Source: Anisodus tanguticus (Eukaryota > Streptophyta > Magnoliopsida > Solanales > Solanaceae). From it: a stretch of DNA of 64,000 nucleotides. Position 1 is the stretch's first letter, and every line of letters starts with the position of its first letter. The stretch covers positions 10,271,501 through 10,335,500 of the forward strand of contig CM067544.1 in the NCBI GenBank assembly GCA_034509755.1, read 5' to 3'. The position numbers were made by a program, and so were the translations under genes. The notes under the pieces were generated by a model. That model was not told the origin of the DNA, searched no databases, and saw only the letters and a program-made list of their open reading frames with translations. This document shows, in pieces, positions 23,588-34,773 of this stretch.

Positions 23588-24040
23588 TAAAATTCGGAAA
23601 TATCCAGATCGGGTCGACCCGACCCGATCGGTGACCCGACCCGAATCGGTGATCCAAACCCGAATCAAATTTTAACACCAAATTCGGATAACCAACATAC
23701 ATGAATATGAAAATGCAAGAATTAAAATATCCAAATCGGGTCGACCCGACCCGGTCGATGTGACCCGAATCAATCAATGATCCAAACCCGAATAAGATTT
23801 TAACACCAAATTCGGATAACCAATAACAAGAATATGAAATGCAAGAAAATTTGGAAAACCCAAACAAGACGACCCGACCGGTCGAAATTGACCCGACTCG
23901 AATCGTATCGAATCCGAAATCAAATGTTCACCAAATTCGGATAACCAACATACATGAATATGAAAATGCAAGAATTCTCGAAAATATTACCCAAAACGGG
24001 TCGACCCGACCGGTCGAACCCGAACAACCAGGTGTCAAAA
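23588..24040. repeat. ~130-bp tandem repeat inside the LTR, about 3.5 copies
   Basis: Each unit has 'gggtcgacccgaccc'-type sequence followed by 'gacccgaatc' and 'ggataaccaacatacatga'. The 10-bp palindrome GGGTCGACCC recurs in most units. The second LTR has the matching array at about 30983-31440, with unit spacing 128-131 bp. Confidence 0.85.
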
Positions 24041-24771
24041 TCGAGAGAATCAAAAGTGGAGAACAAACCTTTTCGGACTTGATTCTTGAATAACAAGGAA
24101 GACAAATACTTTTAAAATCAAGAGCACCACAAATATTTTTATGTATATATGGAATAGTCTTCCGAAAAATCCCCGAATCTCTCCTTGGAAAATCCTCCCA
24201 AAAATCTGTCCAATCCCCCTCAAAATGAAGAACAACATGGGGTATTTATAGGTGGATTGCCCCCTAAAAACGAGTTTGAAATTCAAAATAAAGGAGCCAA
24301 AATCGCGGATTTGAGGGGCATGGGTCGCGGATTTTCGGGTGTCGGCGTAACGAGAGGGGGGTTGGTGGTGTCGGGGGTCGGTGATGGCGGGGGGGTGAGG
24401 TGACCGGCGAGTGGGGTCGGGGGCGTGGGGTGTGCGGCGCTGGTTCGGGGGGGGTAGGGTTTAGGTTTTTTTCTGATTTTTGGTTTTTTTTTTTGTTTTT
24501 TTTTGGGTTTTGGGGTTTTAAAGGGGGAATGGGTTTTGGGCTTGCGGGTTTTGGGCGGTTCGGGTTTGGGGCCGACGGGTTGGGCCGACGGGTTGGGGGA
24601 TTTAATTGGGGAGTTTGGGCTTGGGCGATGGGGGAATAAGAAAAGGGAGTTGGGATTCGGTTTTTGGGAAAAAGGGAAAAGGAATTGGGTTTGGGAGATT
24701 TGTATTGGGTTGGGAAAATGAAATGGGTTAGAAATTGTTTTGGGTTTAAAAATATAAAAGGGTTTTAACAT

Positions 24772-24774
<3 letters not shown>

Positions 24775-24826
<52 letters not shown>
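24775..24826. repeat. (AT)26 microsatellite in LTR
   Basis: 52 bp of AT. The allelic position in the other LTR (32178-32195) has about 18 bp, so the array changed length after insertion. Confidence 0.92.
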
Positions 24827-24830
<4 letters not shown>

Positions 24831-25542
24831 GTAAAAGATGTGAATTATTTAAAATAACATAACGAAGTGATAATAAAAAATATAATATTTGCGAAATGTT
24901 CAATGCTTGATAAAAAATGGAAATGCGATGCCATTTTGCGAAAAATAAAATAACATAGAATATTATGGATAAAACTATGATTATGATAAAGATGCAAATG
25001 ATAGTAAAAAATGCGAATAATAATAATAATAAGATATATACACATACATGCCTATATTTTAAAATTGTTTTAAAAGTGTCCAAAATATTAGAAATTTACG
25101 AATAAAATCATAAAAGATGGGACAAAATTGGGTGTCAACAGATGCCCTCTTTGGACGGAGACGATGAAAGAGTTTTCGGCCAAAGAAGTTGACTGAGTAG
25201 CCAATTTTGTCCCGATCATCGGGACTCGAAGGAACGATTAGGGATGCATGGGTAGAAATAGGATCCCAGGGGGAGAGAAGTTATTGAAAAAGTTGGTGCG
25301 GATTCAAGAAATATTGCCCCAGTGTCGAGTTATGATGACACTGGTCGCAGATGTGACAAAACTATTGGGAAAGAGCGGATCGACGTTCGAAGTAGGTCGT
25401 TGACCAATTTGCCTCGGTTCGCCGTAAAAGATAGTTCCACGTTGTGATGAAGTTCCTGCAAATTTAAAACTCCTGCAAACTAAAGCTTAAGATATAATTA
25501 GTGTATAACTGCTGAGAAAAATTATAGAGAAAATAACTTGGA

Positions 25543-25806
25543 AATACCCGCATTAGGAGGTGGGCGCCTGACTGAAATTAAAATACCCTCATTATAAGGT
25601 GGGCGCCTGACTGAAATTAAAATACCCGCATTATAAGGTGGGCGCCTGACTGAAATTAAAATACCCTCATTATAAGGTGGGCGCCTGATTGAAATTAAAA
25701 TACCCGCATTATAAGGTGGGCGCCTGACTGAAATTAAAATACCCGCATTATAAGGTGGGCGCCTGACTGAAATTAAAATACTCGCATTATAAGGTGGGCG
25801 CCTGAA
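25543..25806. repeat. 39-bp tandem array, about 7 copies
   Basis: The unit is 'aaaatacccgcattataagg' then 'tgggcgcctgactgaaatt' (39 bp). Copies vary mainly at cccgc/ccctc. The period is a multiple of three, so the minus strand shows a repeating peptide in open frame; this is a by-product and not a protein. In element orientation it lies between the interior and the 3' LTR. Confidence 0.92.
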
Positions 25807-26400
25807 ATGACGTCGTTGGATTGACGTGTTGTGTTGAAGACGTCGTTGTAATGATGTAAAAGACAGTTGTTGTGTTGTATGTAACGTCGAGGACGTTGTT
25901 GTAATGTTGTTTTGCTGTAAAAGATAATTGTTGTGCTGAAGACGTCGTTGTAATGCTGTTGACGTCATTGTAATGCTGTTGACGTCATTGTAATGCTGTT
26001 GACGTCATTGTAATGCTGTAAAAATAAATATTGTGCAGAAGACGACGTTGCGTAGGCGTGTTGTTGATGGCGCCGTTGTATGGGCGCGCTGTTGATGACA
26101 TCATTGTAATGATGTTGATGTCGTTGTAAAAGATAATTTTTTTTTCCAGAAGACGCCGTTGTATGGGCGCGTTGTTGATGACGCCGTTGTATAGGCGCGT
26201 TGTTGATGACGCCGTTGTATGGGCGTGTTGCTGATGACATCATTGTAATGTTGTTGATGTCATTGTTGTAAGAATGTAACGCTGATATCGTCGTTGTATC
26301 GACGAGTTGTGTTGAAGACGTCATTGTGATGACGTTGTTGCAAGAATGTAATGCTGATGACGTTGTTGCAAGAATGTAATGCTGTTTGTTGTAAGAGATA
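25807..26400. repeat. Degenerate 'gacgtcgttgtaatg' array
   Basis: About 600 bp made of variants of 'gacgtcattgtaatgctgtt' (three clean 20-bp copies at about 25960-26020) and longer variants with 'gacgccgttgtatgggcgcg'. The period is irregular (about 20-40 bp). Confidence 0.85.
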
Positions 26401-26906
26401 GCTCCGCGTCGCGTTGAATCTTCCGCCGATTCGAACTCCTGCGGACTGTGAATTAAAATGTCGCCTTAGTACAGACGAAAATGTGATGTGACGTCCTTGT
26501 CGTCGCTTGATATAAATGACGTTCTTGCCGTCAGTTTGATGTAATAGCTGGTTTCACGTCGGTTTGCTGTGTTCAAGCTCTCTGTGATTAAAAATCCTTG
26601 TGCAGACATAATGGTTGGGACCGTGTAGGTCAAGATGATGTCTTCGTATGGATGCAAAACAGGAACGTAATCCTTGTAGTGAGTTGTGATGTCGAAATTC
26701 TTTGGGAAATTGATCATAAGTGATGTGGCTTGCCTGCTTCTTTCAACCTGAAGAACCTGTACTCAAAGAAAATTTGTGAGTTTGGGGGAGGGGCGGTTGA
26801 TTCGCGTTGACTTTGTAGCTTTGGCTCTTGATAGTTGCATGTCCTGCTGATTCGGACCTGTAGCCCCTATCTAGTTTCCAGTCTTGGCTAACCGCTAATG
26901 GAAACT

Positions 26907-27243
26907 GTTGAAAAACAATTTGTTTATAAGAAAGTAGGCATATCAGTAAAAAGTTCTTGTCGAATTCTAACGAAAATATTTGTTGAAAATAATTTACTTA
27001 TAAGAAAGTAGGCATATCAGTAAAAAGTTCTTGTCGAACTCTAACGAAAATATTTGTTGAAAATAATTTACTTATAAGAAAGTATGCATATCAGTGAAAG
27101 TTCTTGTCGAACTTTAATGAAAATATTTGTTGGAAATAATTCGCTTATGAGAAAGTATGCATTTATGTAAAAAGTTCTGTCGAATTCTAACGAAAATAAT
27201 TTGCTTATGAGAAAATATGCATTTATGTAAAAAGTTCTGTCGA
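26907..27243. repeat. 74-75-bp tandem array, about 4.5 copies
   Basis: Units start at 26907, 26982, 27056 and 27130 with 'gttgaaaataattt'. They carry 'cttataagaaagta' and 'aagttcttgtcga'. A shortened fifth copy follows. Confidence 0.9.
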
Positions 27244-27510
27244 GCAGTGACATGCGGTGAAACAAAGCAAACGTCTTATCCAAAATCCTTCTTCTGGTTG
27301 AAGATTTAGTTTGCCGATGCTTTTCCATGTTTATCGGCGTCCTCTGGCAGTGATCCCTTAAAAATGCCCCAGTTTTCGATATGTGAGGATGATGAACTTT
27401 CGAACGGACAACCGAGTCTTGTGTAGATTGTTTGCCTGTCCTATCAGGGTGATCAGATGGGTCCATTTTGTCATATGTGAGAAAAAAAGAGAAAATATTT
27501 CCTAATGGTG

Positions 27511-27870
27511 GGACCGAGGCCGATTTAGGCCGCCTACGTATCCCGCCGAGAGAATCAGGTCATGACGTAGTTCATTACGAGCAAAGGAGATTGTAAGGGT
27601 TTTTCTAAAAATGAGACCGAAGCCGATGTGGCCGCCTACGTATCCCGCCGAGGGAATCAGGTCATGACGTAGTTCGTTACAAGCAAAGGAGATTGTAAGG
27701 GTTTTTCTAAAAATGAGACCGAAGCCGATGTGGCCGCCTACGTATCCCGCCGAGGGAATCAGGTCATGACGTAGTTCGTTACAACAAGTAAACAAATGCG
27801 ATTTTTCGGGAAATTTCAGTCTTAAAGAGGCGAAACCCTATGTGGGTTCTATGCGTATCCCGCCGAGGGA
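27511..27870. repeat. 102-bp tandem array
   Basis: Two full 102-bp copies (27581-27682 and 27683-27784) and flanking partial copies, each with 'gccgcctacgtatcccgccg' and 'aatcaggtcatgacgtag'. The minus strand shows a repeating CNELRHDLIPSAGYVGGHI frame, which I read as a by-product. Confidence 0.9.
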
Positions 27871-29399
27871 GCGCAACTTTTACAACATAGAAAAAGTATT
27901 ACATAGAGAATAACTAATCTTAGATATGGTATCTCTTCACTGCATCTGCATTCATGGTTTTCGGCCATTCTATCCTGATAAGGTTGCCCCGGACGATTGC
28001 GTCCATCTGCTTTCATCAATCAGTCTCTTCGTACCTGATTTGGCTTCGAATGATAGGGAAATGCCCCGAGAAGTCCCGGTCGTAGCGTGGCAGCCCAAGA
28101 GTACAAATGGCAAACGTCCGTGCCGATGCTTGTAACTTATCAACCATCCTGATGTTTCATCCAAATCTGTCTTTGACTTATTAAAAAAAAAATGCCCCAG
28201 TTCTTCCGATTGCGAGTCTTCCTCATATTCTTCGAAGTCTTGCTCGTTGTTTGGGACCTTGTTTGCTTGTTTCATTATATGTCACATATTACCGACAAAT
28301 TAATTTGCATGATGAAAAAGAAGAAAATTATTAAACAAAACAGATTTTAAACTAGCAAAAGCAATGCAGATGTGTCATTTTGAGCTTTCAAAAGGTGGAG
28401 GTAAAACATATTAAATGCATATATGTGATTCGTGCCTCAATTTAAATCGCATTGTTTCATTAAATATTAATACAATTTGGGTAGACATGATTGAGAAATA
28501 AAAGATGGGGTGCTCCGCCAGTTTTAGTCAATACGAATCAACCTTTGGGGAGAAATAAATTAGACAAAATAAACCTCCTGAAAATGAAGAGAACCAAGTT
28601 AGTATAAGGCGAGTAATTATTGTTTCAAATAATATGCACAGAGTGGGAAGTAGCATGAAATAACAAGCGATTGTATGGAAATTAAGTGCGCATCCTAATA
28701 TACATGGGGCCTCTCTTATGCCGGAGGTGGGCCTAAACGCCGATATGCGGGATTAGAATAGATTGATCCAAGTCGCTAAACCGTAATGCTTTTGTCGGAA
28801 ATGAGACAAAATGAATGTACATTTTCCAATTTCGGCATGTCATGATTAGGCTTGTAATAGTCTATCATTATCACGCTACACATAATATGCTTGATTGGTC
28901 GTTGGGTTGTGAGACCCGTGGACAATTTTGGCGATTTCTTAATTGTGGAGTCGATGCCAAGGATCGATCCACCTAAGGTGTATGCATGCATGACTTAAAA
29001 TAAAGGGTGGTATAGCTCTATCCTAAATTTCCTAAGATTTGGTGACTAGACTCACAGGTTCCCGAGCGGACTACTCGAGTGAGAAGGCTACGCGGCCAAT
29101 CGGATGGTCCGGACGCTCCGCGCATACGCCAACTCTCCTAAACATTTGGTAATTTGAAAGAAATTTGCGGGTGCGCAAAACACACCTCGCGTGTAGTGTG
29201 TGATAGTGTCAATTTTCCGTAGTGGAAGAAATATGAGCGAATGCCAATTTAAGGAAAGCAAGAAAAGAATATAGCAATTAAAGCAATTATGCAAAATTTT
29301 CACAAATGAAACATATCAAAGCATTAAAACAAATAATGAGCAAAATGTAAAGCACAATAATAATTAACCTGATTTGGCTATGGTCAAGAACCTGAAATA
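27871..29399. other. Non-coding interior of the Ogre-like element
   Basis: Between the arrays and the primer site. The longest minus-strand open frames (27970-28275 and 28776-28991) match no retroelement protein I know. This is where gag would be expected; I do not see it. Confidence 0.5.
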
Positions 29400-29417
29400 T
29401 CCCCAGCGGAGTCGCCA
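29400..29417 (-). other. Primer-binding site of the Ogre-like element
   Basis: Minus strand TGGCGACTCCGCTGGGGA, starting 3 bases inside the LTR at 29421. It begins with TGG, complementary to a tRNA CCA end. From memory, Ogre elements use a tRNA-Arg type site of this sequence. Confidence 0.8.
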
Positions 29418-29420
29418 TGC

Positions 29421-32400
29421 TGTCGCGCCCTATTTTTGACCCGCTCGAGGTCAAAGCGGGGCACGACGTGTTCGAGTGATTCCTGGGTAAAGAATTGAGG
29501 AGTCGCCACCTAATTATTTTTTATGGTGAATTAGGACACCTAAATATTTAAACTAAATGCTGCAATGTAACTCCAATTTTAAGGTCTGCGAAACTAGCGA
29601 GATTCTAGGTAAGGGTTCTTTATTATCCTAAAGGGAAGGGGTTAGGCATCCTTTAAGATCCGCTAACTTGCGGTTATCCGGTCAAACTCAGGTTAATTAT
29701 TACTAGAAAAATATATGTTTTTACAAGTATAACAGATTTAAAGATGTTTGCAAATAATTAGTAAATGATGCATTTTAAAAAGAAAGATACATGTAGAGAT
29801 TTTTTAAATATGCATTTGTATGGTATTTAAAGAGAAATACATGTAGAGTTGAAAAAATATGTATTTGACAATTGATAGTAAAACAAATTATTTATAATGC
29901 CAAAGAAGTAAAATTTGGGGAATCAATGAATTGTAAATTGACAAAAGATAAACTTATTCGGTATGATTTAATAAAGCAAATAAAAGATGACAAAAGTTAT
30001 TTTGAAAATCTTGAATACGCGTGATGAGCCTAAAATAAATAAACTAGCGAAGGATTTCTAAGTTTGAATTTAACCGAGCCTACAAATAAATAAGCTAGCG
30101 ACGGGTTTCAAATCTTAAACTACCCTATGAATTAATCCTAAGTTTGCCTATTCTAAGCATTTCAATAGTTACATAAGTGCGATAAATAATATTACAATAC
30201 AAAGCGGGATAAAAGCTGAATTAAAGAAAGAAATAAAATAAATAAACACCGAGGAATAATCTGCCTTTATTTACTTTAATCCCCGCAAGCCGTCAAGAAC
30301 AAACGGTTAGAAACAACTAAATACAAATAACTTCATATCCGTATTCAAAACAAGAATGTTTTGATCACGGAGGGCTCAGACTTAAATTTTGAAAAGAACA
30401 TTCCAATCACGTCGTGGCTGCAAACATATGACTAATGTGGTTTATTTTGATTGCCTCGCCTACTAAACGTGTTGGTCTCTCGGGTGAAATAGAAAAGATC
30501 ACTATAATCACATCGTGGCTGCGAATATATATTTCACCTCGCCTACTAAACATGTTGATCTCGGATGAAATAAAAGGTTTAAGTCTTCATCATTGCCCAG
30601 AAGTTATATTTTCCGTCTTTACGACTGTGGAGGCCTCAAAATCGACGGATATTTTTCATCGGCCAGTGTAGTATCGTGTTCAAATCAGTAAAATTAAAAT
30701 GAAACAGTAAACAGCAGCAGCAGACGGTAAAACAGTAAGCAGAAAATAATTTCCAAAAAAAGAGGCGGTGTTTAGTTTAAAACAGTAAAAAATAGTAAAA
30801 TATCCGTTGCCCGGATACTCAAAACAGTGCTGAAAAACAGAGGCCTAAAAAATGAAAACGAAAGAAAAGAAAAGCGCGGCCTCGAACTCAATTTCGTCGG
30901 CCTTAATGCAATATTAATAAAACAATAAAACAGTAAAAGCAACGAGCAGTGTGCAATTTAAGTATCCGACCCAAGTTCTAAAATTCTGGAAATATCCAGA
31001 TCGGGTCGACCCGACCCGGATCAGTGACCCGACCCGAATCAGTGATCCAAACCCGAATCAAATTTTAACACCAAATTCAGATAACCAACATACATGAATA
31101 TGAAAATGCAAGAATTCTGGAAATATCCAAATCGGGTCGACCCGACCCGGGGTCAGTGACCCGACCCGAATCAATGATCCAAACCCGAATAAGATTTTAA
31201 CACCAAATTCAGATAACCAATAACAAGAATATGAAATGCAAGAAAATTTGGAAAACCCAAACCGGGTCGACCCGACCCGGGTCAGTGACCCGACTCGAAT
31301 CAGGTATCGAATCCGAAATCAAATGTTCACCAAATTCAGATAACCAACATACATGAATATGAAAATGCAAGAATTCTGAAAATATTACCCAAAACGGGTC
31401 GACCCGACCCGGTCAGAGACCCGACCCGAACCAGGTGTCAAAATCAGAGAATCAAAAGTGGAGAACAAACCTTTTCGGACTTGATTCTTGAATAACAAGG
31501 AAGACAAATACTTTTAAAATCAAGAGCACCACAAATATTTTTATGTATATATGGAATAGTCTTCCGAAAAATCCCCGAATCTCTCCTTGGAAAATCCTCC
31601 CAAAAATCTGTCCAATCCCCCCTCAAAATGAAGAACAACATGGGGTATTTATAGGTGGATTGCCCCCTAAAAAACGAGTTTGAAATTCAAAATAAAGGAG
31701 CCAAAATCGCGGATTTGAGGGGCATGGGTCGCGGATTTTCGGGTGTCGGCGTAACAGAGGGGGGTTGGTGGTGTCAGGGGTCGGTGATGGCAGGGGCGAG
31801 GTGACCGGCGAGTGGGGTCGGGGGCGTGGGGTGTGCGGCGCTGGTTCAGGGGGGGTAGGGTTTAGGTTTTTCTGATTTTTGGTTTTTTTTTTTTGTTTTT
31901 TTTTTTGGGTTTTGGGGTTTTAAAAGGGGAATGGGTTTTGGGCTTGCGGGTTTTGGGCTGGTTCGGGTTTGGGGCCGACGGGTTGGGCCGACGGGTTGGG
32001 GGATTTAATTGGGGAGTTTGGGCTTGGGCGATGGGGAATAAGAAAAGGGGAGTTGGGATTCGGTTTTTGGGAAAAAGGGAAAAGGAATTGGGTTTGGGAG
32101 ATTTGTATTGGGTTGGGAAAATGAAATGGGTTAGAAATTGTTTTGGGTTTAAAAATATAAAAGGGTTTTAACATTAAATATATATATATATATATTTTGT
32201 AAAAGATGTGAATTATTTAAAATAACATAACGAAGTGATAATAAAAAATATAATATTTGTGAAATGTTCAATGCTTGATAAAAACGGAAATGCGATGCCA
32301 TTTTGCGAAAAATAAAATAACATAGAATATTATGGATAAAACTATGATTATGATAAAGATGCAAATGATAGTAAAAAATGCGAATAATAATAATAATAAG

Positions 32401-32496
32401 ATATATACACATACATGCCTATATTTTAAAAGTGTCAAAAATATTAGAAATTTACGAATAAAATCATAAAAGATGGGACAAAATTGGGTGTCAACA
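29421..32496 (-). repeat. 5' LTR (by element orientation) of the Ogre-like element
   Basis: Partner of 21960-25140. In element orientation it starts 'tgttgacacccaattttgtc' at 32496 and ends 'gggcgcgaca' at 29421. It has the short AT array and the CAG-rich version of the variable stretch. Confidence 0.92.
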
Positions 32497-32580
32497 CCAA
32501 GGTAGAGGTAAGGTATGTGTACACACTACCCTCCCCAAATCCCACATTGTGGGATTTCACTGGGTATGTTGTTGTTGTGT
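32497..32580 (+). mobile_element. RTE LINE tail, right part after the Ogre-like element
   Basis: Resumes with CCAAG, then 'gtagaggtaaggtatgtgta', 'ctaccctccccaaatccc' and 'gggatttcactgggtatg', and ends with 'ttgttgttg'. Joined to 21959 it gives an uninterrupted LINE tail like that at 52350-52486. Confidence 0.9.
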
Positions 32581-34773
32581 TGTATTTATGACTCAATATG
32601 CTAGCAATAGGAGAGGTCCATAAATCTGCATGAATAATATCAAATGGATAAAAAGTAATACTCAAAGATGACGTAAACGAAAGTGTAACATGCTTTCCAA
32701 GATGACAAGAGTAGCAATTTTGGGCAAGGTTCCCTTTATTGCATTTAATTAAATTACGGGTTCTAAGAAAATAAAAAATATGCGCTCCGGAATGTCCAAG
32801 TCTACTATGACATATCGAGGAGGAGATTGCAGCTAGAGATGCGGGAGGATTGACACTGGAAGCGGACATAGATAGGAATGGATAAAGGTCCTCCACACTA
32901 TTGCATCTCGTAAAAAGTCTCCCCGTTCGTAGGTCCTTCAAAGAAAAATAAAACGGGTCAAAATCAATAGATACGAAATTATCAGTGGTAAATTTTCTAA
33001 CAGAGATTAGGTTCTTGATAATGTTAGGGGCATATAGGACGTGTTTAAGGGAGAAGGAGGGGGGTAGTGGAGTTTGTGTATGGCCAAACCCTTGAATTGG
33101 ATTGCGTTGACCATTTCCGACCATAATAAATTGAGGAGTATTTAAATTATGCAGTTGAGAGATATTAGCAGAGTTGTGAATGAGGTGAGACGTGGCGCCC
33201 ATATCCATATACCAAGCGTTATCGGACTGCTGATGGTTCAAGGTGCTGAAAGCCTAGCCCAAATTGGTTGGAGTGAGGCCGGTAGTGGACTGCAAAAAAG
33301 TGGGTCTGATGCCTAGAGCCCGTCGGGTGTGACGCTGGGTGGGCTCCTAGGATGCTGGGCCGCGGCTGTTGCCACTGCTGCAGTTGGATTGCAGCTGCTG
33401 GAAAAGTGTTGGCCCTTTTCGTATAGTTGCTAGGGCAGTGGGGCGACCCACTGTGTTGGGTGTTGGGCCTGCTGTGGCTGGCTGGCAGTGTTGGCCCGTC
33501 CCCCTCGGCCTTTTCCGTTGCCTTCCCGACCACCTTCGCGGCCTCGGGCTCTACCGCCACCGCAGTTGTTCTGTGGCGGGTGGTGGTCAGAGTGCGGTGG
33601 CCCCATAGTTGTGGTGGTTACCGCGGAGGCGTCAACCACCAACGACTTAGGGTTGTGTTCGTCTTGTTTAACTTGTCGCCTATCCTCTAATAGCAATTGG
33701 GACGAGCTTTGTTGAAACTCGGTATGGGATCGACCTGTTGGATCATCGTTGCAAGTGTGTCGTATTCTACTTTTCGGTAAACCATTAATCAACTACAGAA
33801 CCATTTTTGTGTCAGGAATTGGAGTACCCACATTAGATAATTGGTCGACAATCAATTTTAATTATTTGCAGTAGTCGGCCATATTTGCAAATTTTTCAAG
33901 ACGGGTGGTGTTGAATTGCTCCTCAAGATACACGACATGTGTATGTTTGTTGTCTTGAAAAATTTCCTCCAACCGAGTTCATAACTCTTGAGTCGAAGCT
34001 CCGATTTTCATAATTGTATGAAGCAAATCCTTGGAGATAGTGTCATAGATCCACTGTTTGACGATATTGTCAAGCCATTTCTACATCGTTTTGTCGACTT
34101 CGGGTGGATGGGAAAGGTGGTATCAATGTGGTCAAGCATGTTATAAGAACATGCATGAATTTAGAAAAGTTCAACCCACGACGCATATTGTCCATCCTTT
34201 TGATCAAGAATCAACAGGATGAAGTTATTGATATTGGTTACAACGAAAGTTGAATGAAAGGTGTTAGGGTTGGAAGAGGGAGGAGGATTGGTGACGTCTG
34301 GTGTTTTGAGGAAGAGGAAGCAGGAGAAGCTATGTGGGCAGCGGGTGACGCTATGGGGGCTGCCAGAACTACGTTAAGAAAGAGGGGGTTTGGGATGTAT
34401 ACGAGTGGTATATCGGGAAGTATCAACCATATACGAGATGTATATCGGCTGTGGGACACGAGTTGAATATTGTGGCAGTTTAGGGTATATCGGCTGTTAT
34501 GCTAGGGTTTGGCATCGAAAAAAAAAAAAAATGGGGCGGGGGGTGCGGCCGAGTATAGGGTTTAGGGTACAGAGAGATTTTTGGCTCTTGATACCATGTA
34601 GAATAGTGTAAATCTCCCTTGACCATAGCCTTTTCATTAATACAATATATATCGCGTGTACAATTGTAATTCTAATGGAATAATAATCTCTACTTTATAT
34701 AATTATACTAAAATATTAATTACAGAATATTGTAAAATATACGGTGAATATATAAAAATATATTTTACTATAA
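32581..34773 (-). mobile_element. Ty1-copia 5' half: LTR, gag, protease, integrase start
   Basis: Read on the minus strand. A short LTR (about 34597-34773, related to the LTRs at 56909 and 60878) ends 'ctaca' and is followed directly by the primer site TGGTATCAAGAGCC (34583-34596). Next come broken gag frames (about 33430-34460), then protease with WYMDMGATSHLIHNS at about 33215 (DTG changed to DMG). The zinc-finger part of integrase, KCNKGNLAQNCYSCHLGKH, and FYPFDIIHADLWTSPIASIL to SHKY follow, where the LINE tail cuts in. It probably belonged with the rearranged segment at 20101-21157. Confidence 0.85.

Larger units (their letters stand above)
21960..25140 (-). repeat. 3' LTR (by element orientation) of the Ogre-like element
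   Basis: Nearly identical to 29421-32496 over the first 0.95 kb and the last part. It differs in an expanded AT microsatellite (24775-24826) and in many CAG/CTG-centred changes between about 22915 and 24430. It contains a ~130-bp internal tandem repeat (about 23588-24040) and a G-rich stretch on the plus strand (24349-24700). Confidence 0.92.
21960..32496 (-). mobile_element. Ogre-like (Ty3, Tat lineage) non-autonomous LTR retrotransposon, 10.5 kb
   Basis: LTRs of 3181 bp (21960-25140) and 3076 bp (29421-32496) flank 4.28 kb of interior; a perfect 5-bp duplication CCAAG surrounds the whole. The ends are TGT...ACA, so orientation is set by the primer site: on the minus strand the right LTR is followed 3 bp later by TGGCGACTCCGCTGGGGA (29400-29417), the primer-site type I know from Ogre elements. 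I found no gag, protease, RT, RNase H or integrase in the interior on either strand, so it must depend on another element for mobility. The interior is largely tandem repeats. In size it resembles a LARD. It sits inside a LINE tail. Confidence 0.85.

Noticed and set aside
24283..25083. 266-residue proline-rich open frame inside the LTR
   Set aside because: It reads through the C-rich strand of the LTR and an AT microsatellite. Low-complexity composition explains the lack of stops.
25543..25806. CRISPR-like array
   Set aside because: Units are directly adjacent, with no unique spacers, in a plant LTR element.
25522..26324. Long minus-strand open frames with repeating peptides (RRPPYNAGIL and similar)
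   Set aside because: They follow directly from a 39-bp tandem repeat, a multiple of three, and from the next array. There is no start context, domain or partner gene.
27502..27795. Repeating peptide CNELRHDLIPSAGYVGG
   Set aside because: A product of the 102-bp tandem array in the non-coding part of the Ogre-like element.
25141..29400. A hidden gag-pol of a Ty3 element in the Ogre-like interior
   Set aside because: I looked for protease DTG, RT YVDD/FVDD, RNase H and integrase HHCC motifs on both strands and found none. The absence of coding is therefore stated as a by-eye result.
33219..33792. Overlapping Pro/Arg/Gly-rich open frames on both strands
   Set aside because: They are shadow frames of copia gag and the nucleocapsid region.
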